DNA of 64,000 bases from Evernia prunastri (lineage: Eukaryota; Ascomycota; Lecanoromycetes; Lecanorales; Parmeliaceae), in contig NKYR01000041.1 of NCBI GenBank assembly GCA_003184365.1, positions 1 to 64,000 of the forward strand, read 5' to 3'. A program made the position numbers and the translations under genes. The notes beneath the pieces were generated by a model. It saw nothing but the letters and a program-made list of their open reading frames with translations, made no database searches and was not told where the DNA came from. This document shows, one piece after another, positions 10,964-22,239 of the stretch. The number at the start of each line of letters is the position of its first letter. The first letter of the stretch is position 1.

Positions 10964-11107
10964 GCTCGGGTAGTTCAATGGCAGAACATCAGGATCATGT
11001 CTGGGTTGGGGTCGCACCCTAGACTGGACGAGCTAGCCGAAGTGCTTGAGCTCCGAGTCTCCATGACTGATCAAACTGAAGATAGCGGTTCGAGTCCGTT
11101 CCTGAGC
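10964..11107 (+). tRNA. Possible tRNA with a ~74-nt intron; anticodon uncertain (CAT?)
   Basis: The two ends fold as a tRNA. The acceptor arm is GCTCGGG paired with CCTGAGC (one G-T). The D arm is GTTC/GAAC around AATGGCA and matches the A box. The T arm is AGCGG-TTCGAGT-CCGTT and matches the B box. A run of eight T residues follows at 11116. The ends are 144 nt apart, so about 74 nt (roughly 11000-11073) would be an intron after the anticodon. The anticodon stem TCAGG/ACTGA has one G-A mismatch. The loop ATCATG puts CAT at the anticodon position, and an ATG near the 3' end of the intron could pair with it. Because of the mismatch, a tRNA pseudogene is a real alternative. Confidence 0.5.
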
Positions 11108-11115
11108 ATCATCAA

Positions 11116-11123
11116 TTTTTTTT
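11116..11123 (+). terminator. RNA polymerase III oligo-T terminator
   Basis: Eight consecutive T residues start 8 nt downstream of the tRNA candidate's acceptor end, where a Pol III terminator is expected. Confidence 0.55.
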
Positions 11124-11489
11124 CGTTCTTCCTTCTTGACCTAGGTATCGATGTTTTCACTTTTGAGGTGGATGAGAGGCTGGATTTCGCGCTATTATGG
11201 GTCCTGATTTGTGGCTTCGTGATGGGAGGATTATCACTTGACAAGTCTTGTATACAGTATATTTCAGTCCCTCAAGTGACTTGCTTACTTGCTTGCTCAG
11301 ACTCCAAGTGATTGTAAAGCACTGAGATCGGAACTGGTATCTTTGCTGAGAACAGGCCTGTTGTAAATGCCAGTCATCCGTTCCTAGGCAACTCAGGACT
11401 CTTAGACGTACAATTGCACGGTATATACTTACGTTAACGTCAATATATACACGGTACCCTGGGGATATTTGATAGGCTCGCAACCAAGT
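11124..11489. other. Short intergenic; nothing recognised
   Basis: This region holds the 3' flank of the BCS1-like gene and of the tRNA candidate. I see no gene or repeat in it. Confidence 0.45.
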
Positions 11490-13167
11490 CTAATGCTCTC
11501 CGGGCGAGATCCTCATCCCCTGTGGTTTAGGTTCAGCAGCCAAGAGATCACCACCTTCCTGGCCCTCGGGAATCAAGCCTGGCGCCATTGCTATAGCTCC
11601 CTCCATGTCGCCTTTGTTGTACAAGAATAGCCCCTGTACAGCTGCTGCACTTGTGCTTCTTGCGGAGGGTCTTTTCTCCTCGTTCTCGGGATTGATCAGT
11701 TCTAGCTGCTCCAAACGCTCAAGGAACCGAGCCTTGAAGATTCCTTGCTCATCCAATTCACCGTAGAAACGGTCCCACAGCTTAGCCATTTGCCATCTTG
11801 TAGCTTCCCCAAGTCTAAGTGCCATGTCAACTCTTCCAGGCCGTACTAAAGCACTGTCGAGGCGGTCCACGTAATTCGTGGTCAAGAACAAAATACGCTC
11901 TTCAGCACTGGCCACACCGTCTAACGCGTTGAGCAGGCCAGAGAAGGTGACATTCGCGCCTCGGTAACCATCATCATCGGCCTGGGTCCTTCGATTGCCA
12001 AATGCTGCATCAGCATCTTCGAGCAGCACTAGCGTCCTTCTTGGTATGATCGTCAGGAGATGGTTTAGACGGTCGTCCGTCAAGCCTCGCTCGCTCAAGT
12101 TGAGCATGGCAATATTGTAGTCTAGTTCTCCAGCTAAAGCCCGTATAAAAGAGCTCTTTCCACTGCCTGGAGGTCCATGTAGTAGGTATCCTCTTCGATA
12201 CGGTATGCCTCGATCGTAGTACCATTTTGCACTGCCCAGAAAGCCTTTGACGTCGGAGAGAATGCGCTCTTCTACCCCCTTGTCTAAAATGACGGACTCA
12301 AGGGGTCTCTTCCGGCGAGGCTCGCCGAACTTTTCCCAAGATGTAGCCCTGGCCTGATAGACAATCGTCTTGCCTTCTGAAAACTGCTGCGCCAATTGAT
12401 GAGCTTCTGAAAAGATGTCTTCGAATATATTCCGCTGCGAGTATAGTGTCGTGAGTGTAATTGTCTCCCAGGGGATACCCGTGTTGTGGTTCATAGATTT
12501 TGTTTCGCGTTGGCGATTGACCATGAGAAACGCATTGCGGTATCGAATGATATGCTTTCCAGGACCCGGAATGAGCGTAAATTGGGTTTGGACGGATCCA
12601 TTGGGGTGCTCGACCTTCTCGGTCTCTATCGCAAGGTGATGTATCCCTGGGGTGAAGCGGCGCATTAGAGACTCCATGAGCCCGGACTGACCCAACTTTC
12701 CATTCCTGAGGGCAGCAGATCGAGAAGAGGACGGCAGCTGGCTGCGCTGGTGGACGGTCATCCAGTATAGGAACCAAGGATAGGATTCATCTTTGACATT
12801 GATCTCAACGTCGACGAGTAGACGTCTTTTGACAAGACTTGCGCCGTGCCGAACACCTTTCTGGCCAATTGCAAGAATGGCGCCAAATCCAGCGAGACCC
12901 AGTCCCTGGAAATCTATCAACGTCTTGTGAATAGCGCCTTCGTGGTTCTGACTTGCTTACAGCAGTGAAGAAGGGGTTGCCGTAAACTTGTTCCAGGAAA
13001 CTGCCATCATTGCTTGTCTCGGGCACAGGAGTCCGATGAAGGGCACTTTTCAGCCCATCCTGATGGATCACATCTGATCTAGGCAACTGGTCGGCATCGT
13101 TCGCCATTCGCAAGCGATCTTCATAACATTGTGCCCAGTCCGCTAGCTTTGATCGATGTTGCTCCAC
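11490..13167 (-). CDS. BCS1-like mitochondrial AAA ATPase
   Basis: Two exons (12961-13167 and 11490-12905) with a 55-bp intron (12906-12960, GTAAGC...CAG) give 540 residues. The splice fuses YGNPFFTA to GLGLAGFGAILAIG, recreating the N-terminal transmembrane segment of BCS1. The BCS1-specific region with KDESYPWFLYWM follows, then the AAA module. Walker A is GPPGSGKS at about 313-320, Walker B LVLLEDAD at about 362-368, and RPGRVD forms the arginine-finger region. BCS1 translocates the folded Rieske protein across the mitochondrial inner membrane during complex III assembly. Fungi also carry paralogues with other roles, and this may be one. The start could instead be the ATG at 13107. Two minus-strand ATGs compete and I chose the upstream one. 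Confidence 0.9.
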
Positions 13168-13495
13168 AATTTCTGAAGACCGCTTACTCAGCCTAGAGTA
13201 TGTACAGTATCACCAGAATGGTGAGTCCAATACTTCCGCATTGATGATTCGGGTTTTTCATACTGTCCCGCGATGTATTCGATTCGTCAAATTCTGCAAC
13301 ACCATGTTCTAACCCTAGTTACCAAGTACAATAGATCGAGGTAAAGGGATCTCGAAGAATCGGCATTGAGGTCGGACCGAGTCCGATCCCCCAAGGTTGT
13401 TGAGTCGCTCTTTCTAGGCTGCTATTTTCTATATATTACCCGTCCGAATTTCGTCTCATACAATTTCTCTTGCTCTCCGGTGTCTTCATCTCCTT
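13168..13495. promoter_or_regulatory. Divergent promoter region between BCS1-like and NAPE-PLD-like genes
   Basis: These 328 bp separate two divergently transcribed genes, so both promoters must lie here or overlap the 5' leaders. No specific factor site can be assigned by eye. Confidence 0.5.
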
Positions 13496-15102
13496 ATGCA
13501 AGCCTTTCTTCGCCGGTTCTTCTGTCTCCCAAAGAAGCCGGCCTCCCCGCGCAAATCCTTTTCCACATCCTACAGGACAATGTCAAGCTCCGGAACAGCT
13601 GCATCGCTCTATGCTGCCACGATCTCTCCAGCTTCCATCACTGGAGCTGAACCCGAAGAAGCCAAAGACAAGCGACATCACCTGAAAGATGGCAAGGGTT
13701 TCACTAATCCATGGGTGTGTGCTGAACTTCCCATAGCGGGCTACGAACTCTACTGATTGGTACGTCTTACCCTATAGGATAGCTGGAGAGAATTCTCCGG
13801 TCCAGGTATCATGAAGGCCATGGTAGCGTGGGTTTCCTCGCCCGTGATCGCAACCTAAGCTCAACCCCCTCCAGGCGCCGTCTCAAAGGCATTGCGAATA
13901 AACCTAGCACCGCACCTCCAACAGTGGTTGTTAGAAAGCCTGAATTCCTTCCCTCCCGAAGCACTGATACCCTCCGAGCTACATGGTTAGGTCATGCCTG
14001 TTATTTCGTGGAATTTCCTGAAGGTTTCCGCGTCCTGTTTGATCCCGTCTTCAGCGAGCGATGCAGGTTCGTACTATTTCCATGTTTTCAAGTATCCCAA
14101 TTTAGCTAATGACACGGGATTTTTCCAGCCCATTCACGTGGCTGGGTCCAAAGCGTTACACGGACGTGCCCTGCCAAATCGGGGATATTCCTACCATTGA
14201 CGCGGTCGTCATATCGCACAATCATTATGACCACATGGACCACCCCACCATCATGAAGATCAAGGCAAAGCATCCAAATGTACACTTTTTTGTTCCGCTC
14301 GGTAACAAGAAATGGTTCGCAGATTCTGGCATCAACGAGGGTGTGACGGAGCTCGACTGGTGGGAGCAGCGAGATATTAATTTAGCACCTTCCGCTAACA
14401 AGCCTGCTGTATCGAACACGGATGTCAAGTCGGACTTGGCAGAAGAGAAAAGTATTGCAGCTCGCATTGGATGTCTACCATGCCAGCATACAAGCGCCCG
14501 GACGGCATTCGATAAAGGGGTCACTCTATGGGCTAGCTGGAGCGTAGAAAGCGGGGGTAAGAAAGTATGGTTTGGGGGAGACACTGGCTACAGAGCTGTG
14601 CCGGAGCTACCGAAAGATGTCGATGATTACGATGAAGAGCACGTCTACCCACATTGCCCCGCCTTCAAGGACATTGGTAACCTTCGAGGACCATTCGACC
14701 TTGGCCTCATTCCCATAGGCGCTTATGTACGTCTCGCCTTCTAAATCCCCCCAATCCGAGCGACAAGTTGGGTCTTTGAGTGTTCTTGGGATCTTTGCGC
14801 TCGGAAATATTACCTCAAGGCATTCTGTTCTTTGTTGAAACAGCAGTACTGACTCCGGTTTCCTTTCTTAGGATCCTCGTTGGATAATGTCGCCGATGCA
14901 TGCGAATCCCTTTGACAGTGTCAACATTTTTAAGGACACGAAATGCAAGCGAGCTATGGGTATACATTGGGGAACTTGGGTATTGACGGAGGAAGATGTG
15001 CTCGAGCCGCCTCAGCTTCTCAAAAAAGCTCTGACGAGAGGAGGCCTACCAGATACAGGTGTATTCGATGTCTGTGAAATCGGAGAGAGCCGACAATTCT
15101 GA
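13496..15102 (+). CDS. NAPE-PLD-like metallo-beta-lactamase-fold phosphodiesterase
   Basis: Five exons join in frame: 13496-13714, 13778-13827, 13875-14066, 14129-14726 and 14872-15102. The introns are 63, 47, 62 and 145 bp, giving 429 residues. The fold's zinc signature HNHYDH is at about 184-189. It is preceded by ATWLGHACYFVEF and LFDPVFSERCSPF, and followed by CQHTSARTAFD, WFGGDTGY and MGIHWGTW, the ordered motifs of N-acyl-phosphatidylethanolamine phospholipase D. The enzyme would hydrolyse NAPE to N-acylethanolamine and phosphatidate. The N-terminus is basic and Ser/Arg-rich (LRRFFCLPKKPASPRKSFST) and resembles a mitochondrial presequence, but an internal ATG at 13580 could give a shorter form. 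The second intron uses a GTGGGT donor. Confidence 0.88.
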
Positions 15103-15574
15103 GGCACAGGATGTTGAAGCTACCAAAGCTCAAGTATCCCATCTCTCAAAAAGTTGTCTAGAGGATCAACGATCGCAGTGCAAAGAAAACACTTCGGATC
15201 TAGGATTGCTCCGCCATACAGATCAAGCCCAAGCAAATGGTTTGTCTGTCTTCAGCACTTGAAATTCGACCTTCAGGCGTTGGAAAAGGGAAAACCCACA
15301 TAACAATATCTTGAGCTGGGGAGCTCTCCACAACATCAACTCCGCGACATTATTCAGATGGAATGAAGTTTGGTCAGCCCTTCAGCTTCTTCAAGCGTCT
15401 GAGGTTTGGCCCTTGTTCCCAAACGGAAGCCACAAGTGCATGTCTCGGTAGTAAAGGGCGGCTTCATTCAGCAGCGGCGCACGTCAAGGCCGCCAATGCT
15501 TCGAAGACTATGTTCTTGCGAGAACAAGTCCCATAAACCATAGCTCTATGTGATGACTATTCTCTCTGGCTCTC
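15103..15574. other. Convergent 3' intergenic region
   Basis: The NAPE-PLD-like and epoxide hydrolase genes converge here. I see no further gene or element in it. Confidence 0.5.
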
Positions 15575-16732
15575 TCACTGTTTGCTCAAAAATTTAAGGA
15601 CTTCTTCAACAACTACTTCGGCCTGCTCTTGCTGAACCCAGTGCCCGGCATCCTCAATCCACTTCACACCGCGTAAATCAGAGCAGGCCTGCCTCATCTT
15701 GTCGATTGAACCCGGATGTTGATATACAAGCCAATCCTTCGCCCCAGTGATATACAAAAGGGGCACTTCGATCTTCTTGCCAGCAAAGATGTCGACATCC
15801 TTCTGCAGCTCTGGGTTCGTCATAACACGATACCAGTTTAAGCCCCCTTGAAACCCTGTACGCCCAAATTCATTTACGTAGACGTTCAGGTCCGTGTCAG
15901 ATAACCAGAGTTGAGATCTCTCGCGCATCTTCTTATTTTCTTCCTCTGTCATATCTTGCGCTATGGTATCACGCATGCCGAGCTCTAGCGGCATCACATA
16001 ATAATGTGGCAAAATTGCGAGCTCCTTTGCATTCATTTCTTTGATTGGACGCGGATTGTTGTGAGCGTCTGCGCTCTTCAAGTGGAAATATCCCCTCATG
16101 AATTCAGACAGACCTTTCTCGGGACTCATCTCTCTGTTAGCTTCTGCTGTTGAGTAATACCATCTATAGTGTTTCCTTGGTGGATTGAGCTGTCTCAGCT
16201 CTTCGTGCAGATCACCCTTTGCGAGCAATCCTTCCTCCTCGGGCGCAACATCAAAGGGCAGTTTGGGTGAGCCAAGGAAAGGGTGCCCTAGCAAAACAAC
16301 TTTGCGGAAGATGTCAGGCCTGCTGAGAGCTGCAAGTGAGGCAGGGACACATCCGAAATCATGACCAACTATGCATTCGACCTCATGATATCCTAGCCGC
16401 TGTACCAAGACTATCACATCTCGTACCAGATTCGTTTGAGTAAATGTTCGCAGGTCAACACGTTCGAAGCTGGACGTGTCCCATCCAGTGGTCCTGCCAT
16501 ATCCTCGTTGATCAAAGGCGACGACATAGAAACCAGCTCTTGCAAGGACTGGCATAATTCTGCGCCAGGAATATGCAAGCTCTGGAAAGCCATGAAGAAG
16601 TATGATGATGGGAGCGCCTTTGGACCCCGATTCAATGATGTGGTAGGAGAGGTCTGAAGCGCTGCTTGTAATATGACGTTCGTGGAGACCTGCGGGAAGT
16701 GGAAGAGGGTGTAGAGGTGGGGAAGATGCCAT
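15575..16732 (-). CDS. Epoxide hydrolase (alpha/beta-hydrolase fold)
   Basis: A single exon of 385 residues. The order of motifs is that of soluble epoxide hydrolases. HGFPE at 47-51 supplies the oxyanion region. GHDFG has the nucleophile Asp125. A lid contains a GLNWYR segment whose tyrosine (301) would polarise the epoxide. Asp333 lies in GAKDWLVY and His364 in GHWVQQEQ. Such enzymes open epoxides to vicinal diols through an alkyl-enzyme ester. There is no signal peptide and no clear targeting tail (it ends LSKQ), so it is probably cytosolic. The natural substrate cannot be told from sequence. Confidence 0.92.
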   Translation of the reverse strand: MASSPPLHPLPLPAGLHERHITSSASDLSYHIIESGSKGAPIIILLHGFPELAYSWRRIMPVLARAGFYVVAFDQRGYGRTTGWDTSSFERVDLRTFTQTNLVRDVIVLVQRLGYHEVECIVGHDFGCVPASLAALSRPDIFRKVVLLGHPFLGSPKLPFDVAPEEEGLLAKGDLHEELRQLNPPRKHYRWYYSTAEANREMSPEKGLSEFMRGYFHLKSADAHNNPRPIKEMNAKELAILPHYYVMPLELGMRDTIAQDMTEEENKKMRERSQLWLSDTDLNVYVNEFGRTGFQGGLNWYRVMTNPELQKDVDIFAGKKIEVPLLYITGAKDWLVYQHPGSIDKMRQACSDLRGVKWIEDAGHWVQQEQAEVVVEEVLKFLSKQ

Positions 16733-17349
16733 CGTGGGAAAGAAACGTAGTGGATAGACGAGATAGACACGTTTCTACATCCTGAACGCGAAAAGGATGA
16801 CTACAAGACAACTATAATAGTGATACCCGTAGTACCTATTGACCTGCGAATCAAGGTGGCAGTGACGCTTCACAAAGATTCAATTGATACTAATATGACG
16901 TCGTCAATCATATCGCATTAACGATAGGACCGGGAAACTTTGTTCCTGCTTGCTTGAGAAAATCTTCCCCTAAAATCGTCCTAAAATCGCCGTCCTCCGC
17001 GCCGGCGGCGCCCCATCAACCACCACAAAGGTAAGGAAGGCTCACTCATTCCACATCTCCCACAGACTCATCTCCTCTTTGTGCAATGCATTTTCCGGAG
17101 GCCTTCGTTACAGCATCTAAATAGCCCAGCAATAATCACTTGGAATAGCAAGACTTTGGCTCCATCGCTGTCATTTTAGAGTCCCGCCGCGCCAACTCGG
17201 AAGTTAAGTGGCCTTACCACTCGGGAAATTGCGCATAGATACCACCAAGGAACCCAACGACCATAGTCATTTAGGAGCTTGAGGCTCATCGGAATTTCAA
17301 GAGCTGTTCGACTCGTCAGTGGGGCAGACTTGACAGACCTCAAAGAGCC
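16733..17349. promoter_or_regulatory. Divergent promoter region, epoxide hydrolase / large disordered protein
   Basis: These 617 bp lie between two genes pointing away from each other. No defined element is recognised. Confidence 0.45.
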
Positions 17350-20300
17350 ATGTTTCATCGCAAGAGAGCGAGCTCCAATCCCGTAAAGTCCTATGACAAA
17401 TGTGCTCTATTCGCTGCAACATCACTGACACTGAGAATATAGCCCCGACTAGTAAAATCGGTTCCGAGTGCTGCTGCCTCTACTGCTGCTACGCAAGCTT
17501 TTCTTGCCAACCGAAATTCCAATGCCAACCTTTCAAATGCCGCTGCAGCGGCAGCTCTGCGCTCTCAAACCACTAGTCCGGTACCGGTCGGACAGATACA
17601 GACGAAGCGCATGCAAAGGCGTGGCTCTGCATCATCAAATGGCACTGCACCGGAGCGGCCGCGACTGGGACGGCAGGGAAGCAACGGGTCGATGACAGAG
17701 CGGACCTTTCGGGATCCTTCACCAGGCCGGCCTGCTTCTTCACACGGGCCATATACACGTCAAGATGAGCCTCCGCCAGTACCTTCACTCCCAAAGACGT
17801 ATGCTTCGCCAGTCTCTGTGCCACAAACAGCCGCTCGAAGGGCAGCGAGCGTCGAGCCGCCGGAGAGAGTCAGCTCTCCTCCCCCGCGTTTGGCTGGAGG
17901 GCGTGGCTCAAGTCTTGATAGAGGACCAGGAAACTACAAGCCGAACCAAGGAGGAGCTAAGGATAGGATGACGAGCTTGAACACTGTTGGCGAACTGGAA
18001 GGAGCTTCGAACAGAGGATCGGTCAATTTTTCGCGACCTATGAGTCCTGCAAATTCGCCGCCCGCTTCACCGTTGACTGGCGGTCGGGTGAGGTCTCCGC
18101 CTCCGACCAGCGCCTCTCTTACATCTAGTCTTCCAAGTCGCGAGGTTGATAGAATAATGGAGTCCATACAGGAGACAGCTGCACGACCCGTCAAAAAGAA
18201 GAAAAAATTGGTGGCAAGAGACACTGCTGAAGGTAGCCATCTTGCCACTGGTACAACCAACGTTTTGGCTCAGGGCCCTGCCACAGAGGTCGCTTCCCAA
18301 CGGCAATTACCCTCGAACACTCAGACACCTTCACCATCAAATACTGGACCTCAGTCGGGCGATGTCACCGAGGCCCCAAGGCCAAAGAAGAAGAAAAAGA
18401 AAACCATTCCTGCTACAGGCTTGCAAGCTCAGGAGGTGGGTGAGGGATTTGGAAGTGCTTACCCATCTGATACCGACTCGGTGACTTCAGAACGCAGCAG
18501 CACAGCTGAACGACCTCGGGGTCTCAATACGAGGACAGCTGGTTTGTTGGCAAAACAGCCTTCAGTCGTACGCGAAGACCGTGAGGCCGAAGAACAGGAG
18601 GATAGGCAGATACCTACGAAGAAACTCAACGGCCGAGTGGTCCAGAGTGGTCCTGCTCTTGCAGGAACGCCAGCAAATACATCCAAAATTGTATCAAAGG
18701 AACGTCAGCACAACAGGTCTGCGAGTCAACAAGCTGCCTTGCAAGGGCCGAAGCGGACTTCTTTAGATGTACCAGGTGCAGCTAGACCCCAGTCGCTGAG
18801 CCCAGCCAGAGCTGCTCATTTTTCGTCTCAGCCGGAATACGAGACTCCAGGTGGCACAAAGCACCAGCCGCCAGCACGGTCAGTTTCGCCAGCTAAATCT
18901 GCTCTGAAGCATTCTCCTTCCCGTGGGCATTCGCCGATTGGAGTCATAGTTGGGGGCCAGAGTCATCGGCATGGCCTTGTCCCTGGCGAAGCCTCGGATA
19001 CTGCGTCAAACATCTCTGATGACGGAGTGAGGACCTTACCAAAAAAGAAAAAGAGCGCCCGAGTCAGCTTTGACGACGATTCTGTTGCTGTGGGCCGTGC
19101 CGCGAGTCCCCCAATGAGTCCTGATTCGCCCGTAATACTTAGCCCGCAGAGCAAAGCCAAGTCTCGTAGTTGGTTTGATCTCATCCGAGAGAAGAATCAG
19201 GAGTCGTTATTGTCTGATTCGGATCAAGACAGCGTCATAAGACCTACCCCAGCTTTACCATCTTTCGGAAGCATACGCGGTCGTAATGATGAGCAAGGGC
19301 TTGACACTGTCGAAGAGCAGAGACCTGGCGGCGATCGGGCAAATAACACGCTGCGCAGCATGAATACATCCACAGACCAGGTGGCTGGAGGTCTTCTGTC
19401 CCAAGACGCGGCAATTAAGAATCACAGAGCTGGTACACAGCCAATACCGCATCAAGGTCCTCAAGATCCCCTGCCTCCAGAGGTCACGTCCGTTGAGGGA
19501 AGTGGATATTATTCCGACGAAGAGACTAAACTCCTCGATGAACCGCAAGAAGTGAAGCGCTCGGCGACCAAAGAAGATGCTCATCAAGTTTCTGGCGATG
19601 TTTCTAATAAAAAGGCAGCTTCATCTGATGCGCCAACGGAGGAATCGGTGTCTGAGCAGCCCAGCGCTAACGTCCCCTCAATCTCTCTTCAACCAGCCAC
19701 ACCAGCACTAGAGACAGGCCGTAGCGAGCGGACTTCATGGCTTGGGATGCCTGGCGGATTTCCTTCAGCTTCGGAAGCCGCAGGAAATTCCAATAGTCAC
19801 GTCGCTCCTGTTGCAGAGATACATCCGGAAATAACACCGGCAACGGTCGGAATCGCAGAACCTGAGCCAGAAGCTGCAGCTGCTCAACATGACCCTATGA
19901 CTCCACATGTTGGTGAAGTTGCTGAAGGTTTGCGAACGCAGATCGAGTCGCAAAGTGGTGACGAATCCGAGGACACGGGCGGCAGTATCTACAGCGATGC
20001 GGCAGAAGACCCGGATGATCTTGACGGCGATGGGTTCGGATCTATTAATGCCATAGTTGAAAGTCCAGCAGCTAGTCCAAGTATAGCCGTCGCCGGCAGG
20101 TTGCCGCCTGCTAGTCCCACCAACTTGGCACCTATAGTCAAGACTGCACGGCCTAGCCCGCTGGGAAGGAACGACAGTGAGCTCTCGGAGCCTACGTCGG
20201 ACGCAGGTTGGGACCAGGCACAGGCATACTGGTCAGGACTGAGTCAGACTAGGAGACAGCAAATGGAGCAAGCAGCTGCACCTGAAGCTTTTGATAAGCC

Positions 20301-22239
20301 TATTATCCCGAATGATTCAAGGAGAGGCCCAGAGTCTGTGAAGAACACCAAGAACAAAAAGAAGAAGACTCCCAAAACTTCCGTCTCAAGTCCAGAAATG
20401 AATGAACCAGCGTTACCGCCTTCGCCGGACAAACAATACCGTAACGACACCGCCAGACCAGCGTCGCCTAAGGTGCCACCGCCCAAATCGTCAGCGAGAA
20501 ACGCACAGCCCGATAATCTACAAGAAACCCATTTGCGCTCCTCAATGCGCAACGCACCACCTTCCAAGTCGGCATTAAGGAATGGTGGTCAGGCTGATCA
20601 CACTCAGGAAAACCGTATGCGCTCCTCGATGCGCAACGGACCACCTTCCAAGCCGACATCAAGGAGCGGGGGTCAGGCTGATGATACACAGGAAACTCAT
20701 ATGCGCTCTTCAATGCGCACTGGACCGCCTCTTAAGTCTGCGTTGAGGAATGTTGATCAGCGGAATAGCGTGCAGTCAGCGCCAGAGCCAAGAGGTGCTT
20801 TACAGAAGAAGAGTCGTCCAATGTCGGCAGTGGCAATGATTGACTACAATAAACCGCAGGCTTCACATGCGTCTGCCCACTCACGAGCTGCATCAACAGG
20901 TACACCTGTGACCTCTCTAACACCCGTACTGGCCCAGCCAAAGAAAAATATGCCAGCAGCGAAGCCTACACTGGGTCGGAACGACAGCGACTCTTCCAGC
21001 AGTTTCAAAAAGGCCAGAACCTCCACGCCCAACTCCAATTCAAACAGGTACAGCATGAAGCGGACGATGAGACCTTCATCCGTGGATGCTCGACCACAGT
21101 CTCTGGCTACCACTCAGTCATTGAGCGGCCGTACATCATCGCCCTCAGGCTCCATGACACGGCGTCCACTGAGCTCAGTGGGCCCTGGCGGCAGCGGCAT
21201 GCGAACGTCTATGCGAGATTCCATCGACTCAAGCAAGCCTGCCCGAACAACCCTCCGAGGGTCAATGGATTCAAAACGACAAAAATCTCCCTCACGATTC
21301 GGCTTTGGCAAGGCTTCCAAACCCAAAGCAGTCGAATCGAAGCCAAAGTCTCGTTTCTCGAGTCGTTTCGGCGATTCCAGTGATGAGGAAGATAGCCGAC
21401 CAAATCTGCGCAGCCGCTTCGCTGACTCAAGTGACGACGAGTCAGAGGACTTCACACCAGTCCGAGGTATACCGAGACGAATTGATGAAGTAGACTCAAC
21501 TGATCTCGAAGACAGCTCTGTTGAGAACGTGGCCACGCCTTCAGGACCAAAGCTCAACGGCGCCAAAGCTCCGGCAACAATTAAACCTGAGGGGTTAGCT
21601 CTCGCAACTGGCTCGCTACGCGCTGCTTCTGGTGATGGGCCCACCGCAGCAATGGGTTCTAGCCTCCAAGCTAAGAAAACCGCCGAAAAAGAGAATAAAA
21701 AGCGGTCCTTCTTTGGATCGCTGGGCAGTAAAAAACGCGATCCATCGAATGTGCGCAGAACAGAAACTGAGAATGCCACTCCCCGTAACACCGCTTTAGA
21801 GCGCTCAGGAGCAGAGGCACAAGCGACACCACCTTCCAAGGTTGGACGCGTATTGGGGCCTAGTTCCCCAAAGGGAGATTCTATCTCTCTACAGTCACCC
21901 CCTATGGCTTCGCAAACGAGTACAGCACAAGGTTCTCCTAAAAGCCCAAAACTCCAGCGAAGGAATACTCCTAAACGACTTGCCAGTGCCAACGACATCT
22001 CTTGGCCCCTAGGGCAAAGTCCGGGAGGCACAACAGGGACTGGAGATGATCGACCACGGACATCTGATGGTCGTCCTAAACCTATGATTGCTGCGGCGGG
22101 AAGACCAGATTTGGGCACAAGAAGGTCGACAGTGCAAGGAGAAGGTACTAATGTGGCTGGTGCTGCTGTACCTGTGGGACCGACCGTCAAGAAGAAGAGA
22201 TTCCCGATGCTGAGAAAGGCGTTCGGGTTGCATGACTGA
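17350..22239 (+). CDS. Large disordered Ser/Pro/Lys-rich fungal protein, unknown function
   Basis: Exon 1 (17350-17382, MFHRKRASSNP) joins exon 2 (17443-22239) across a 60-bp intron (GTAAAG...TAG), giving 1609 residues. The intron is supported because exon 2 stays in frame upstream of the first internal ATG at 17611 and encodes a conserved-looking stretch (AFLANRNSNANLS, poly-Ala, QTKRMQRRGS). Most of the chain is predicted disorder, with Ser-Pro sites and basic clusters such as KKKKK. A 28-residue repeat (RSSMRN.PPSKSALRN) occurs 2.7 times, coded at 20536-20760. The C-terminus is basic and aromatic (KKKRFPMLRKAFGLHD) and looks like a conserved membrane- or partner-binding tail. I recognise it as a recurring fungal hypothetical family but know no function. 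Long frames on the opposite strand are composition shadows. Confidence 0.8.
20536..20760 (+). repeat. 84-bp in-frame tandem repeat inside the disordered protein
   Basis: Units lie at 20536-20619 and 20620-20703, with a partial third at 20704-20760. Each encodes RSSMRN followed by a Pro/Ser/Lys-rich stretch. Units differ at several bases, so the expansion is not recent. Confidence 0.8.

Noticed and set aside
17190..17260. 5S rRNA-like words (AACTCGGAAGTTAAG; ACCACCAAGGAACCC)
   Set aside because: The words occur but the intervening sequence does not follow the 5S fold or length, and no internal control region is complete.
21114..22190. 358-codon minus-strand open frame
   Set aside because: It is antisense to the disordered protein's coding region. 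Its Ser/Leu/Pro-rich content mirrors the sense repeats, and there is no motif, splice structure or promoter.
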